This document shows positions 50,470-63,300 of a stretch of 64,000 nucleotides of DNA, piece after piece. The stretch spans positions 103,622 to 167,621 of the forward strand of contig NW_014577373.1 in the NCBI RefSeq assembly GCF_000485595.1. Direction: 5' to 3'. The DNA is from Priapulus caudatus (lineage: Eukaryota; Priapulida; Priapulimorpha; Priapulimorphida; Priapulidae). The notes beneath the pieces are model-generated. The model saw nothing but the letters and a program-made list of their open reading frames with translations, was not told the DNA's origin and did not search any database. The stretch's first letter is position 1. Each line of letters begins with the position of its first letter. A program made the position numbers and the translations under genes.

Positions 50470-51709
50470 TTAAATGCATACTAGGCCCATCGATTATGCA
50501 AAGTTGATGAATGCTACAGTAACTGGCACCTTGTGTAGTTAATAAGTACATTACCTTATAGCCAAACGCGTATTAGTTTGTCCAATATCACTGCTGGTTA
50601 CTAAGAAATGTCTAATTGAAATCCGCGGTCAAATAAATACGTTGTTGACAGTTTCAAACCGCTACCGGCTATGACAGGCCGTAACCGGCGAATCGGGTGT
50701 CACAGATTATAGTGCACCGGACATTTTCGCACGTATGCTCGGCCGTTAGTGATTTCGATCCTTGTGGTCTGAGTGCGCATTCCGTACGTTATGGTTTTAC
50801 TCTTGAGAATAAATGAAGATACGAAGATCTTGAGATTACAAGCAACATATAATATGTGAAAAAGGATATTAGAACCCTATTTGACGAATCGTACGAACCT
50901 GCGTACAGCAAGTTCATTACACTATGAAATGGGAAACACGTAAATGGTGCATAACACACGGACGAAAACTGACGGACACCCACGGACTGTAAACAGACAG
51001 CCCGATAAAACGTTATATCCTTACATTGTCATTTTACCTTATCACGAGCGTCCGTGTTTATTACGTTCATGCAGTATCTTTGCGCACTGATAGATCATCT
51101 CCAGCTATTACCGTTCAGCTTGCAAGCTCTTGCCGCTATATTGCGCTCAGGTGGCACGCTTGTGATAATTGTAACAGAAGTACTTCTAATTGTAATGAAC
51201 GTGGCATCCACGTACAAAACACGGACGCTCATGATAACGAAGTAGGCTGTGTTGGGGGCCAACACTATGGGGGAAACGCGGACTAACCACGGCCACGGAC
51301 TAAACAGGGAAAGCAGACGCCACTACGCGTATTTGCGTATATTGGTCAAACGAATACACCTGTGTCCGAAATTGAAGACGTGTGTAACCGTTCATTAGGC
51401 CACGACTGCGGTCGTGTCACTAGGCAAACAATTTACCTGGGACAAACAATTCGCTGCTCAACATCCTGTAGCATCATGTGACGTCACCTAACCGAATTCG
51501 AGGCTATATTGCTTGGCAAGCAATTTAGCGTTGGTGCCAGATTACCAAATTTACGGATTTCAATTAGACATTTCTTAGTAACCAGCAGTGATATTGGACA
51601 AACTAATACACGTTTGGCTATAAGGTAATGTACTTATTAACTACACAAGGTGCCAGTTACTGTAGCATTCGTCAACTTTGCATAATTGATGGGCCTAGTA
51701 TGCCTTTAA
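50470..51709. mobile_element. 1.24-kb non-autonomous DNA transposon with 156-bp inverted repeats and TTAA ends
   Basis: Left arm 50470-50625 and right arm 51554-51709 are inverted copies with few mismatches (landmarks GCATACTAGGCCCATC, ACTGGCACCTTGTGTAGTTA, AATATCACTGCTGGTTACTA). TTAA lies at both outer ends, the target duplicated by piggyBac-type elements, although the following bases (A, T or G, then GCATAC) are not the classic CCC start. The 930-bp interior has no transposase-like frame. Confidence 0.85.
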
Positions 51710-51972
51710 GGTATAAACCGAGTTTTCGACATTGGTTTGCATCTGTTTGACACAGCACTGTCATGCCGAGCGGAAAAAGCTCACCATGATTGAGTTTCAA
51801 ATCTTTTTCAATTTGGGTAGCAACTTTATAAATAGCCATATTGGTCAGTTTGAGTGCAGCCATTCAGATTCAATCCACTTGAGAACATAACAACAATCTG
51901 ACATTAACCTTGGTACAATGAGAATCATTCATAAGGAATCATTCTGAAATCACTTCAAGGGGATTACAAAGG

Positions 51973-54900
51973 TCACTGGCCCTCCGACTCCAACAGTTCA
52001 ATGACCTTGAGCTTGACCTTGTCAAAATCCACTGCGGATAGAGAGGCCTCCGACAGAATGTTACGCACCTGCGCTTCTGTGATCGTGTCAAACTGATCAC
52101 CCACTGAAACGATGCATAATTTATCATTGATTATATTACAATCATTTTGTTTATGTTGTGCATGAACACTATTAGTATTATGTAACCGAACTATTGAACT
52201 CATACCTTTTATCGGCAGATGTCCCGCCAGTTCACATACTGCAGTATTAAATAAGTCTTCACTCTTTGCTCCTGAACAAAAAGGAAACATAGTATAGCCA
52301 ATGGTCATATGTATGTGTGCTGTACAGATTTTTATGTTAATGCGGTTTCTCATGATGTATTTCTACAGATCAAAACCTGATGCAGTGTATGGATATTCGT
52401 GGGATTATGTGTTATTCTCTATAACATGTTTGTGGTGATGATGAAAAATATCTAGCACATACCAAACACTGGTCTCCTAGGCCAAAGAAATGCTCTCAGA
52501 GTCTGTCGCGTAGTGTCACCTTCCATTGCCGATCCTCTCGTTACAAATAGATTGTGAGCAATATTCTCCCTCACAAAATAATCTGTTACCTTGTACATAA
52601 TCCTAAAACACGAAACAGTAATTGTGATGAGTTTAACAAAAAACATGCCTGTTTTGGCATGTAGAGCCGTGTTCTTAATTGTAATACCAGTACTTTGTTC
52701 ATATACCTAATATATGTGTGCGCGTGCATGCATATGTGGCTATTTATCATTAATTAATAACATGTAAATTTATTAACGTGGTAACACATCATACCTGGCT
52801 AGTTCCAATTTATTCTCCCCCAGCTGAAATCCAAACCCCCTGGTTGGATATTCTGTGATCTCATAGCAATGTCTACAGATTTTCTTCACAGGCTGCAGTA
52901 GAAACAAACGAACATGACTTCTATACAAATCACCCGGCTTAAAGATAAATTATAAGTATAAACTGCAAATATGTTATACAAGATGACAAATTGTGTTGTG
53001 TAGTTAGCAGGTATATTAGTAATGCATGTCAACACTCTCTACTTATCATTTTATTACACTGCCCCGTTTTTCTTTATTTTGCATACAAATATTATTAATT
53101 AATACCGTTTTTTCAATGTACAGCGGATGTTCCAGGTAGTATGCGTGAAAGTGCAGATGGTTGACTGAGGCAAATGCACAAAGACTATTGAATCCAATTC
53201 TAAATCCTCTGAAATGCACATAGAAATCAATAGTGAAGACAAAACGGCTAAGAGCGGATCTGAAAGCAATATTCAACCTGATTCTAATGCGCACGAGAAT
53301 AACAATAAAGATATTGTGAAGTAGTCCGCAGAATAATTAGCTAACAAATCCATTCTTCCACTTAACTATGAATAAAGTAAGTTGTAACATACGTCACTGC
53401 TAATGGCCTTTTGAATGCCACAAACATTAATAACTGAACTGATTTTCTTGTAGTTGTGAAAATAATGCGTAGATAAGATATGGCTTACGAATTGATTTCA
53501 GACAGGAAATACATGTGCGAATAGATGTGCATACGTGAATGCAACAGTACACTTACGGGTGAGCACTAAGCAGTACTGTTTCCAAAGCCAAGTTGATGGC
53601 ATCCTCCGTAAGTATCTAGAGAAGACACAGTTAGCTTCATGTACAACTTCATGTATACCTCTGTAAACTCTAATGACCCAAAAGTAAAAGCCGTCGATAT
53701 TATTTAGTACTAGCGGGATACCCGGCGTTGCCCGGGGAAATCAGTGGCGTTACTCAGTTGGTGACCGCTTGGTTGAAAGGAAAATACCCAAAAAAATCTA
53801 ACTATCTATCCATCCCATCCCATCCCATCGCACCACATCCCATCCCATCTCATGCCATGCCATGCCATGCCATCCCATGCCATCCCATCCCAAACAGTAA
53901 AAAAAAACAATAAGAAATCAAAAGATAAAAGACATTAAAAATAAAAATAAAAAAAATAATAAATTTAATAAATTAAAAATTAATTAAAAATTAAAAATAA
54001 TACATATTAAAGAGGTAGGTAAAGGTTAAAATAAGTTCCCCAGCTGAGACTTGAACCCAGAATCCCGGTGTAGGAGACGGATGTTCTAGCGATTAGGCCA
54101 CTGCGCCGTTAAGGGTATAGACCATGGATTCACCAAACTCCACGACAGATGGCGCTTTCGCTCTGGCTCAATTCTACCACTGCCACAAGCTGATTTCCGT
54201 AAGAATTTCTTACGCTTTTTTACTATAAGTTTTACAGCGACCCCGTTACTCCTGTCCTATGTAATACGGTGTGTACTTATAAAAGCTGCAAAGATATTAA
54301 AAATACAACCAGTATTTTATGAGAAATTTGATAAAATAGTGATACGAAATAGTGCGCCCATTTACTACTTTCAAATCATTACGCTGTTTACTAAACTAAG
54401 TTCACGTATTTATCATGAATTTTTGGGATGATTGCCAATATACCTAATTCTCGAACATTGTCTTTGATACATTTGTGCGTATTCAGCTTAAAACATCTAA
54501 ATTTGTCCACCAACAAACATGCAAATCATAGAAATTTCTAATGTTTTGTACGACGGCGACTTTGCGGCCGTTGGATTGCCATTTGCTGGATTTCCCCGGA
54601 GCTCCGCCCACTTTAAAAATAGTGCTAGCATTGTGGCAGTGGTATTATCCTGAGTGTGGGAAGGGGCACTGAATGCAGTTTGTGGATTCACACGTACGTG
54701 ATGTTAATCTGTACGCACCGCCATCTATTGATGAATAGATTTTTTATCAATTTTTAACTTTTTAACGTTTTTAAATTTTTGTTTCAGCCAGAACCACCTC
54801 CCAGACGTGCTGATTCTAAAAATATCTTTAGTTTCCCTCTAGGCTGCGGATTTCTCTAGTTATGCGAGTACGGACTAATTCGGCTGAACAACTTTATATA

Positions 54901-56023
54901 TATAGATTTCCCTCTAGGCTGCGGATTTCTCTAGTTATGCGAGTACGGACTAATTCGGCTGAACAACTTTATATATATAGAAGATGAAGTAAGTATATGA
55001 GTATGGTGAAACACAGGCACCATACGCCACACACCACACTCCACACCACACAGGATTAGTTGTACGGTTGGTTTGGAATTCAACTGCATTACCTGAGGCA
55101 GGCACTTTCCTAGAGATGGCACTACTAGCACATTGCCATACTCCAATGGGCTCACATTCACTATGACAATATTTTCATCCTGATAGCGCTTCCGCTGTAA
55201 ATGAAAAATTAAAATCCTTAATCACTCGTGGACTTGTGATATACATTCTACGCGGCACTGCTTCTGCACCCACTCCCTCCTCCCTTTTCCTGCTATGGAA
55301 ATATGTTGAGGTATATGTTATCATATGATATGTATACGATATCAAGATGATTAAGATTATACTGATCATTCTTTCATCAGTCTGAATATGAATTGAGTGT
55401 CCCACGAGGCAGCACACTTACCAGCTCCCCCAATGGATCCTCTTCACCGATTTCTCTGCGTTTGAGTACAAATAGAATCTGAAATAAAGATGCAAGATAG
55501 GACCTAGTGTTAAAAAAGCAACTGAACATGCAGGAATTTAATTAAAGGAATATAATACATACTGAAAAACAAGATATCGAATGTCATATAAAATGACATG
55601 CATTTTTTTTACCTCTCTTTGTGAGATCCTTGTAAAGTTGAAGATCTTTGGGTTGAATGGTTGACACAAACTACTTATCTCCTGTGGTTTTCTTCGTTCC
55701 AACGCCCTTTTTACATTGAGCTATAAATCAACAAGAATGGCATTCAGTTTGTTAACTAGAATCCTTGCTGTATACATATATGACTCATGAGTAGGTATCA
55801 CAGTATGCTTACATATAGAATAATTTACACCATGGATATGATTGGAATACTTATGAGACCTTGTGTTCCATGAGACTATTTCAGTATTTGCACAACTAAA
55901 CCTAACCTGGGCAACAAGTGACAAAGGTCCATCAAGTATTCGTGTCCGTATGTGATCCAATGTGTATTTAAACACGCCATCTTGCATGGCTTGGTCCCAT
56001 CGTGCTCTCAGCTCACTGTCGAA
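51973..56023 (-). CDS. GDPGP1: GDP-D-glucose phosphorylase 1; N-terminal exon(s) not located
   Basis: Ten exons in transcript order: 55907-56023, 55613-55720, 55422-55478, 55093-55194, 53557-53615, 53106-53208, 52795-52892, 52463-52602, 52206-52271, 51973-52103 (stop TGA). Phases agree and give 326 residues; human GDPGP1 is about 385, so roughly 50 N-terminal residues are missing. Matches include [85 protein letters not shown] and [15 protein letters not shown]. The HLHFH motif is the histidine-triad-like nucleotidyl-transfer site. The enzyme phosphorolyses GDP-D-glucose to GDP and glucose-1-phosphate in the cytosol, probably stopping glucose being misused as mannose. It is related to plant VTC2 and Ap4A phosphorylases of the HIT superfamily. 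The 1.5-kb intron 4 is largely transposon sequence. Confidence 0.95.
54036..54112 (-). mobile_element. tRNA-like SINE head
   Basis: The minus strand reads GGCGCAGTGGCCTAATCGCT, then GGGTTCAAGTCTCAGC: box A-like and box B-like Pol III promoter elements in tRNA spacing, but the anticodon arm does not pair well. It is more likely a tRNA-derived SINE or tRNA relic than a working tRNA gene. Confidence 0.6.
54832..54981. repeat. Exact 75-bp tandem duplication
   Basis: TTTCCCTCTAGGCTGCGGAT through ACAACTTTATATATATAGA occurs twice without differences (54832-54906 and 54907-54981), indicating a recent event. Confidence 0.95.
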
Positions 56024-56255
56024 CTATGAAATACAATAGATTTTATTATAATAAACGATAATTGTATAATCGTTTTAATTTTTATTAATTCAAGCATGAC
56101 TCAATGAACAATCTTCAAAAGATGTCACCTCCAAGAGATGTTCACATTTCCTATAGATAATCCCTGGAACATACTCGTTCATTAATCAGCTGACCCTAAA
56201 CTGATCGCTGATACTATCATTATGTATGTAAAAATTAGCCGGACATGACGGGCCG

Positions 56256-56799
56256 CGTGATTTTTTTTCCTAGGTGAATCAAGAACATAGGGCTGTAATG
56301 AGCGCTGCTATTGGTTGAGCTTGTTTTGTCGCTCAATGACGGCACAATGTTGTAATATACATAGCACATCCAAAACTTTCACTTACGATATGACTCGATA
56401 GCCTAGCGCGTACAGCGCCGGCGTCATGTATGAAAGGTCGTAGGATCGAATCCCATGCGTTTTCTAATTATTTTTCTGTTTTCTGTATTTTTCTATCTTT
56501 ATCTGTTTAACATTTTTTTCCCAATTAATGCAAATATTTACATGATTTATTTACAACATTTTAATAACAACAAATAATTTTTACAACAATTAAAAATTAA
56601 TTTTTTTATATATTTTTTAAAAATAGGGTTTGTGTTAGAGTTAGGATTAGGGTTAGGGTTAGGGTTAGGGTTAGGGTTAGGGTCACAATGCAGTGAATGC
56701 ACCATAAAACAGGAGTTTGAGGCACGTGATTTGTATCAACCAATAGCAGCGCTCATTACAGCCCTATGTTCTTGATTCACCTAGGAAAAAAAATCACGC
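56256..56799. mobile_element. 544-bp fold-back MITE with 10-bp TSD, tRNA-like segment and TTAGGG tract
   Basis: Arms of about 70 bp share CGTGATTTTTTTTCCTAGGT, GAATCAAGAACATAGGGCTG and GAGCGCTGCTATTGGTTGA. TGACGGGCCG flanks at 56246-56255 and 56800-56809. Inside are a tRNA-like stretch (about 56392-56462, with GGATCGAATCC as box B) and TTAGGG hexamers (about 56641-56682). The size and duplication length suggest a MULE derivative; it lies upstream of the GDPGP1 exons seen. Confidence 0.85.
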
Positions 56800-57019
56800 T
56801 GACGGGCCGTGACATGTAACATGTTTTGCATTGACGCATCCATTGTTTCATTGTAATTATATTGCGCAGTAGGCCTATATTCTATAATTGTCAATTCTCA
56901 TTTTAGGGTGCCACTAGGGACAGCGGAGCGCGTCTCGCCAAGCCACGAAATAGTAGGTTTCATGTGAGAGATAGTGTATCCGCTAGATGGCGCATTATTA
57001 ATTAAACATTAATCAAAAT

Positions 57020-57127
57020 CAGTTAACCCTGACCCTAACCCTAACCCTAACCCGAAATCCCTAAACTCTAAACCCTAATCCTAACCTAAACTCTAACCCT
57101 AACCCTAATCCTAAACGCCTATCCCTA
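57020..57127. repeat. Degenerate CCCTAA tract
   Basis: CCCTAACCCTAACCCTAACC followed by drifted CTAAACTCTAAACCCTAATC words; another interstitial telomere-like tract, without visible flanking inverted repeats. Confidence 0.85.
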
Positions 57128-57502
57128 ATTAAAAATAATAATAATAAGGCCCTCTAGGGAGAGAATTTGTACCAATGGGAGGAACGCGCTGGTCGCCGTA
57201 GCCGCAGCCCTCATTTATGACTTTTCTGTAACATACGATGTTTTCACCGAGCCAACATTGTCCTTGATGGCCTTAAATATTCATGAATATTAAATAATGG
57301 CGTAATTTCGATATACGCTTGCTTAAACCCTGGTCTGACTCCACGAAGGTACAAGCTTTATATAATCATCGTCACAATAACGTATACGCGAAGGTCTGAC
57401 CATCTTTGGAATATTGGCGCATAGTACTGTCCCCACGTTTCTCAACAGCTGAAGTTGATGCCAAACTCCACGACAGATGGCTCTGGCTCTGGCGATTCAC
57501 TG

Positions 57503-57723
57503 CACTCGCAGTTAGATGCGATATTGTATTGACTACTAGGGGCACTTTAATTTATATTAATTTTTTTTAAATAAAACAAAGTTAGGGTTAGGGTTAGGTT
57601 AGGGTTAGGTTTAGGTGTAGGTTAGGGTTAGGGTAGGATGTTTTTTTTTTTTTAAAGTGCCTAGTAGTCCATATCCTAAGTGCCTAGTAGTCATACAATA
57701 TTCGCATCTAACTGCCTGGGTGC
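57503..57723. mobile_element. 221-bp fold-back MITE with telomere-like core and 10-bp TSD
   Basis: Terminal repeats share GCAGTTAGATGCGATATTG-like ends and GACTACTAGGCACTT with the element at 11062-11227. The core is T/A runs around GTTAGGGTTAGGGTTAGG (about 57581-57638). CGATTCACTG flanks at 57493-57502 and 57724-57733. Confidence 0.88.
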
Positions 57724-57733
57724 CGATTCACTG

Positions 57734-60700
57734 TGTACAAAGGAGGGCCGCTGCAGCAGTTTGCTTTGACAGCAAGTTTATCTCGCGAGAGTTTATTATA
57801 GATGGCCCGCACGTCTCGGAGTTATAGTTGCATAAATAGATCACACTGATGTTTCTATCGTCCTAAGACTTAAGCATATGTCGCTTGTTCTGCAGCGAGA
57901 TTTTTCCCGCGTTGCGTACGGCCGTGTCGTACTTATGAAATTGTTTTTGTTTTTTGGTGTGTGTAGTTCTTCAATTCGTAAACTTGTTAGGTTCTGAATT
58001 CAGGTTAAACCAAAGCATTAATTGTGGAAGCCTATGCCACGATGCCGGCAACCAGATTACGCAGCTGAAAGCGGTATAATAAACTAATAGTAGATAGCTC
58101 AATTTATATCCAAAGTATTGTTTAACGGCGTTTAGCAATGATTTGATAGCATGCATGCAGCATAGGGCCTACTGTAGGCCTATTATACACTGACCTATAC
58201 TACTACTGTGGATACTTATATCTCAGTACTCACTACTACTACGATACTAGTACTACTACTAGAGTAGTATTACTTACTAGTTACTAGTACTATTAGTATT
58301 ACTAGTAAGTTAAGTAACTACGTTTCTACTCATTTGTGTTTTACCTTCGGCTCACATATAAGTTTCTTTACTTTTATTTTAAGTTTTAGATGTCTCACGT
58401 TTACGAAACACGCCGTCTATTATTTATATCATATTATTTCAAGATCTAGGACTTCAGTTGTGCCAACTTCATCGCAAAAACTTGCGTATCTGTGACTGTA
58501 TCTGTACATAGAGCTAAAGTACTAGTAGATTTGTCAATTTCGTGAAACTCGTGAATATGATCTGATGATACAAATCTTACTCGTAGCAAATTCACGCACG
58601 CATCAGCACGCGCGTGGGCACCTTGCACACCAAGCACACGTGCACATGCACACTACAGGAATGCGACAACGTCGTACACATACACGCTGCAATAATTCAG
58701 TAATTCTTGAATTGCAAGCTAAATTTAATTTAGTACACAACTTTGCAAATAGCACTTGGACCTTGCATGATGATCTGATCTAGAGCTCCTTCTGAGCCAT
58801 GAGTGTTCTCTTTGGTATGTAAGCAACTTAACTATTGATATTATAGAGGGTTCGGGCTCAAGGATAGAGATGATGTCCAGCAATAATAAGACGATTTTAT
58901 TCGCGACTGATAATGGCGCACTGCGCTTCCACATTATAGGCAGCATTCACACCGGGTCGTTTTTAGCCCGAGCTCTAATTAGCGCCCGTGCCAGAATTTT
59001 TGGTCGAGCCGGTCGTTTACACGGACGGTTTTTTCGAGCCGTGCCAAAGTTAGCACGAGCCAATTTGGTCCCATCGAAAAACAGTCTGACAAGGCCCGTA
59101 GCCCAAATTTTACGCACAGCTAAATCCGGTAGAGGTGATTGCCACGAGTGTCGAACGTGTAATTCGACGAAATAAAGTCTATAACAGTGTTATAAGAATT
59201 CGGAAAAAATTTGAATCAGGATGCATGTTTTCAAGATTGTATCAGTTGAACTCGCAGAACGGAAGTAAACACTGGAATCGTAACACACGCCATCTCGCGA
59301 CATACTAGCCCAACAGGTCATCTGTGAGATATTTGTGCAATAAAAATTTATTGTTTAAATCGTTGCGGCCACGTTTTAAATTAATTCGGCCCGATTAAAA
59401 ACTACAATTTTTTTTTTTAAATGGGAATGCGTTACATGAGCGAACAGGCTGCAGTGAGTCACGCTTTGGAGGCGCTGCTGCCTATACTGGCAATGAAGGG
59501 CCACCTTCGGCAAAGAAATTTCTAATTTGACCGCACTGGCCAGCAAGAAACAAGCTCAGCACCTGCAGTACAGCACACACGATCTATTGTACTATATATA
59601 CAACGTTATATAAGTTGCAAAAGTAGATAATAAACTGTGTTATTAGTCTACTTCTGAATAGTTGTTATTAGTAGTAGTTATATGTTTTTTAGTAAGCTAT
59701 AGTGTTGTATAGTAGTTAATATATAACGTTGTTATATATATAGTCATATAGATGCGTGTGTGTTGTAGCTGCAGGTGTCGGACTTTGTTCTTGCTGCAGT
59801 GATTCGACAATGCCCCCGGACCGGCGCCCCTGAGTTTCCCTCCTCCCTCCCTCCCCTGCCCCTGTCAATTTCATCCTGGGGAGAACCCTGCACATGCAGG
59901 GTCTCCAACCATTCGCATTCTGCGGATATCGATTAACGATTCTTAGAGCTTAACCTCCGCATTCACGGCAGCGGCAGGTTATATTTCCGGCATCTTCAGT
60001 TGCACTGTATAAAATTTGCACTGATTGTTCGCTAGTGGACACGATTGTATTTTTTTCAGCCGTGCCTGGACACTGGCCACGCGCTGGGCAGTACTCAAGA
60101 GAGCAGCAAAGTTATTAAGTAGCCGTACCGCACGAGTCGTTTCTGGAAATGAACACTGCCATTACCTTAGCTCATTTGCACCCCCGCTACCATCGCTCAG
60201 TGTTCAAATGTGTTTGCTATATGCATTTGGTATCGAGCAGACCGAGGCACGGGTAAATGGAAAAGCCTAGTTCAGACAGCGCTGTCTACAAGGTGTCACG
60301 TAGGTTGTCTGCTAATACAGATTAAACACGTTGGGAAATGGCACCACATTGGCCAACCAAAAACCCCGAGCTTCCACAGAAATTCAGCGAACGAATAAAC
60401 ACAGATGTGGCCTGTACTTGTGAAGTCGAAACTCAGTGTTAGATCGATGAGCTATTGCATGTTATGGCAAACAGACTTTCAAGTGGGCACGGAGGAAGGG
60501 GTGACTTGCCAACAAGCCATAATAGTCTCCACAGCATAAGTGCTTATGCGCGGGTGCAGTGGAATTACACCAATATCATCAAGCTTAATTCTTTCGAAGG
60601 CAATACGAGACATGTGCTGTCTTCACGCAGAAGTGAGATTACGATTATTTAATAGAACACAAATGTTGCCTTGAGGGCGGCAGACCATGCAAATGAATCT

Positions 60701-61260
60701 CTTTCAAGAAAATGTTTCCAGACTCCAAGAAATAGCAAAAAGTATGGTTGCAAAGCATACAAAAACACGCTGAATATGTGTAGAAATTGGCTTCTACCCT
60801 TGTTCTTAATACATTATTATTACTATACAGTGCTCGAATAAAGCGTTGTCCGGTGTGTCCGACGAGACAACCAGAAGTTTGCGCCGGCAACCTTAACCAG
60901 TCTGAGACATATGTCTGCGGTTGGACAACCAAGAAAATATGTGACCGAAAACGCCCACTTTATATATGTTTTTCTCCAGAGGGTTCTCGCAAAGAGCACT
61001 TATAGCCTGGTGCCCGCCATTAATCTATTGGTGTGGGAGAAAGCGACGATACTGCTGCTATTTTCCAACACTAGTATAATGTCAGGGGGTTTTTAACCAG
61101 CAAGTTTCACCCCTACATTTTGGTATTTTATTGCCATTTATTATTTTGAGTTTTCCGATGCTTTGCCCCATGAAAAAACAGTGGGGATTTTGATCCGAAA
61201 GTAAAAAAAAGAAGAAATTGTCGTAAGTCAGAATGAAGGCTGCTTAATGTACTCAAAAGT
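57734..61260. other. Intergenic, no gene recognised
   Basis: Short frames only. A TACTAG-rich patch lies at about 58190-58320. An inverted-repeat pair at 59591-59744 is listed separately. The GC-richer stretch at 58870-59175 encodes no protein that I recognise. Confidence 0.55.
59591..59744. repeat. 154-bp inverted-repeat element
   Basis: ACTATATATACAACGTTATA at the left and its near-complement (TATATAACGTTGTTATATAT, then ATAGT) at the right. Inside is a decayed AAGTAGATAATAA hairpin resembling the AGGAGTAGATA family. Confidence 0.6.
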
Positions 61261-61279
61261 GCCGCCAAATATATTCTCC

Positions 61280-61600
61280 CGCGATCTTACATTTTTCAAA
61301 ATTTTCTTGGGGAGAACCCGCATACCCCCCCGCTTGTTTTTCAGCCCCCTCCTTGGAATCCTAGATCCGCCATTAACAATTACATAATGCTTGGAGCAAG
61401 AAACAATGAACAAAAATTCGGTGCCTTTTTCGCATGGCCAGCCCAAGAAACAAACGATTGCAGACGAAGGTAGAGGCAGGCCGTAGGCTTGGGAGAGGGA
61501 GGCGGAGGAGCCATTAAAATATTAAGTCATCCACTATTTTGCGCAGTTTGTTGTTTTTGCCCCTTTGCTTAAAAAATCCTGGCTACACCACCACTGTTTT
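61280..61600. mobile_element. Remnants of G-rich hAT-like elements
   Basis: On the minus strand, AATGGCGGATCTAGGATTCC, AAGGAGGGGGCTG and GCGGGGGGGTATGCGGGTTC (61315-61375), and separately CAGTGGTGGTGTAGCCAGGA (about 61576-61595). Both are starts typical of short hAT derivatives, but complete elements were not delimited. Confidence 0.5.
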
Positions 61601-62339
61601 TTTGGTGTTTTTCTGAGCGCATATTATTAGAAATTGAAATAGGAGATTTGGGATATTTTTTTTGGACAACAGAAATTGTTTGCGGACAACCCGATTTGTG
61701 CCTGGTTGTCCGCAGGACACACATTTTGTTTTATTTCGACACTTGCACTATAGTAACCTAACTGTGTATGCTCTCTGAAAGTTATGAAAACTGTTTCTGA
61801 ATCCTAACTGTTAGGTTAAGTCTAGGGTTGAAGATCAGTGTCATCAGACATTAGGAATATGGCCCACAGTATGCCGCAGATTGCAGAAAATGGCTTAATA
61901 GGCTTGCGCCTTAACTTTTTTTCAGGTGCGCCGGCCGGGCCACTTGATATGAGTTCAGGGTGGCCAAATGGGATTTTCAGGTGGCCGCGGTTGCTACATT
62001 TATTAATAATTTAACTTGATTCTAACTATGGGTAATGTGTATTTGGCAAATATCGCAATAACATAACTGAGATTACGAACAACAACAAAGATAAGAACAA
62101 AACCCTGACTGAGCTTACAATAAGTTTCCAAATATTAAAGAAGCTTACAAATCCTCTGCAGTATCTTTATTAATGTATGCAGAATCATGTCATTAAGATG
62201 TCAATCAAAACTGTCCTTGCAATGCATTCATGTCAGTTGTGACTCGTCATCTGAACCTTTTCTGATGGATCAGAATCAATTTCTGACATGGGGTCAGTCC
62301 ATCGAAAGAGTCTGCCTTCACTGCTGGTTCTAATTTTGC
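61601..62339. other. No gene recognised
   Basis: AT-rich sequence without a recognised frame or repeat. Confidence 0.5.
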
Positions 62340-63300
62340 ACATCCTACACCCCGCCCCTACACCCTCTCTTGATCTCTCCAGTGTATCATCCCTACACCC
62401 TCCCCTACCCTCATCTGTCTCTACAGTGTATCATCCCTACACCCCTCCCCTACACCCTCCCTGTCCTCTACAGTGTATCATCCCTACACCCTTCCCCCCT
62501 ACACCCTCTCTGTTCTCAGTGTATCATCCCTACACCCCTCCCCCGACAGTGCTACACCCTCTCTGTCTCTAGCAGTGTATCATCCCTACACTCTCTCCCA
62601 TGTCCGCTAACAGTGTATCATCCCTACACCCCTCCCCCCTACACCCTCTCTGTCCTCTAACAGTGTATTGCGCCGCTACACCCCCCCCCTACACCCTCTC
62701 TGTCTCTACAGTGGTATCATTCCCTACACCCTCCTCTAACACCCTCTCTGTCTCTACCAGTGTATCATCCTTACACCTCTCCACCTACACCCTCCCTGTC
62801 TCTTACAGTGTATCACCCTACACCCTCCCCCCCTACACCCTCTCTGTTCTCTACACAGTGTTATCTCCCTACACACCCTCCCCCATAACCCTCTCGTATC
62901 TCACAAGTGTATCATCCCTACACCCCTCCCCCTAACACCATTACCTGTCTCTACAGTGTATCCATCCAGTTACACCCGTCCCTGTCTCTACAGTTGTATC
63001 ATCGCCGTTACATACCCTCCCTTCTTACAGTGTATATCCCTACGCACCTCCCCTACACCCTCCTGTCTCTACAGTGTATCATCCCTACACCCCCTTCCCC
63101 TACAACACCCTCCCTGTCTTACAGTGTATTCATCCTCAACCCCTCCCCCTACACCCTCCCGTCTCTACAGTGTATCATCCCTCACCCCTCCCTCCTACAC
63201 CCTCTTCTGCCTCTACAGTGTATCAAATCCCTACACCTCTCCCCACCCTACACCCCTTCCTGCGCTACACGGGTATCATCCAATACACACCCCTCTCTAT
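62340..63300. repeat. Minisatellite of about 45-60 bp with a TCTCTACAGTGTATCATCCC motif
   Basis: About 17 units of pyrimidine-rich sequence: CCCTACACCCTCCCC blocks separated by CTGTCTCTACAGTGTATCAT. Units vary in length by small indels. His/Pro/Leu-rich frames across it are artefacts. Confidence 0.95.

Larger units (their letters stand above)
53705..54981. mobile_element. Composite dispersed repeat in GDPGP1 intron
   Basis: Starts near TACTAGCGGGATACCCGGCG and TTGCCCGGGG and ends ACTTTATATATATAGA, a start/end pair familiar from invertebrate dispersed repeats. Inside are a CCCAT/GCCAT pentamer tract (about 53811-53890), an A-rich block, a tRNA-like segment and a terminal 75-bp exact duplication. 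Class is not certain. Confidence 0.55.

Noticed and set aside
54036-54112. Functional tRNA gene
   Set aside because: Promoter boxes are present but the anticodon and acceptor stems pair poorly; a SINE head is more likely.
58870-59175. 101-codon plus-strand frame as a novel gene
   Set aside because: No recognisable domain, no splice-linked neighbours, and low-complexity Ala/Arg repeats; length alone is not enough.
62340-63300. Possible CRISPR-like array
   Set aside because: Repeats are continuous and degenerate with no unique spacers, and the window is eukaryotic.
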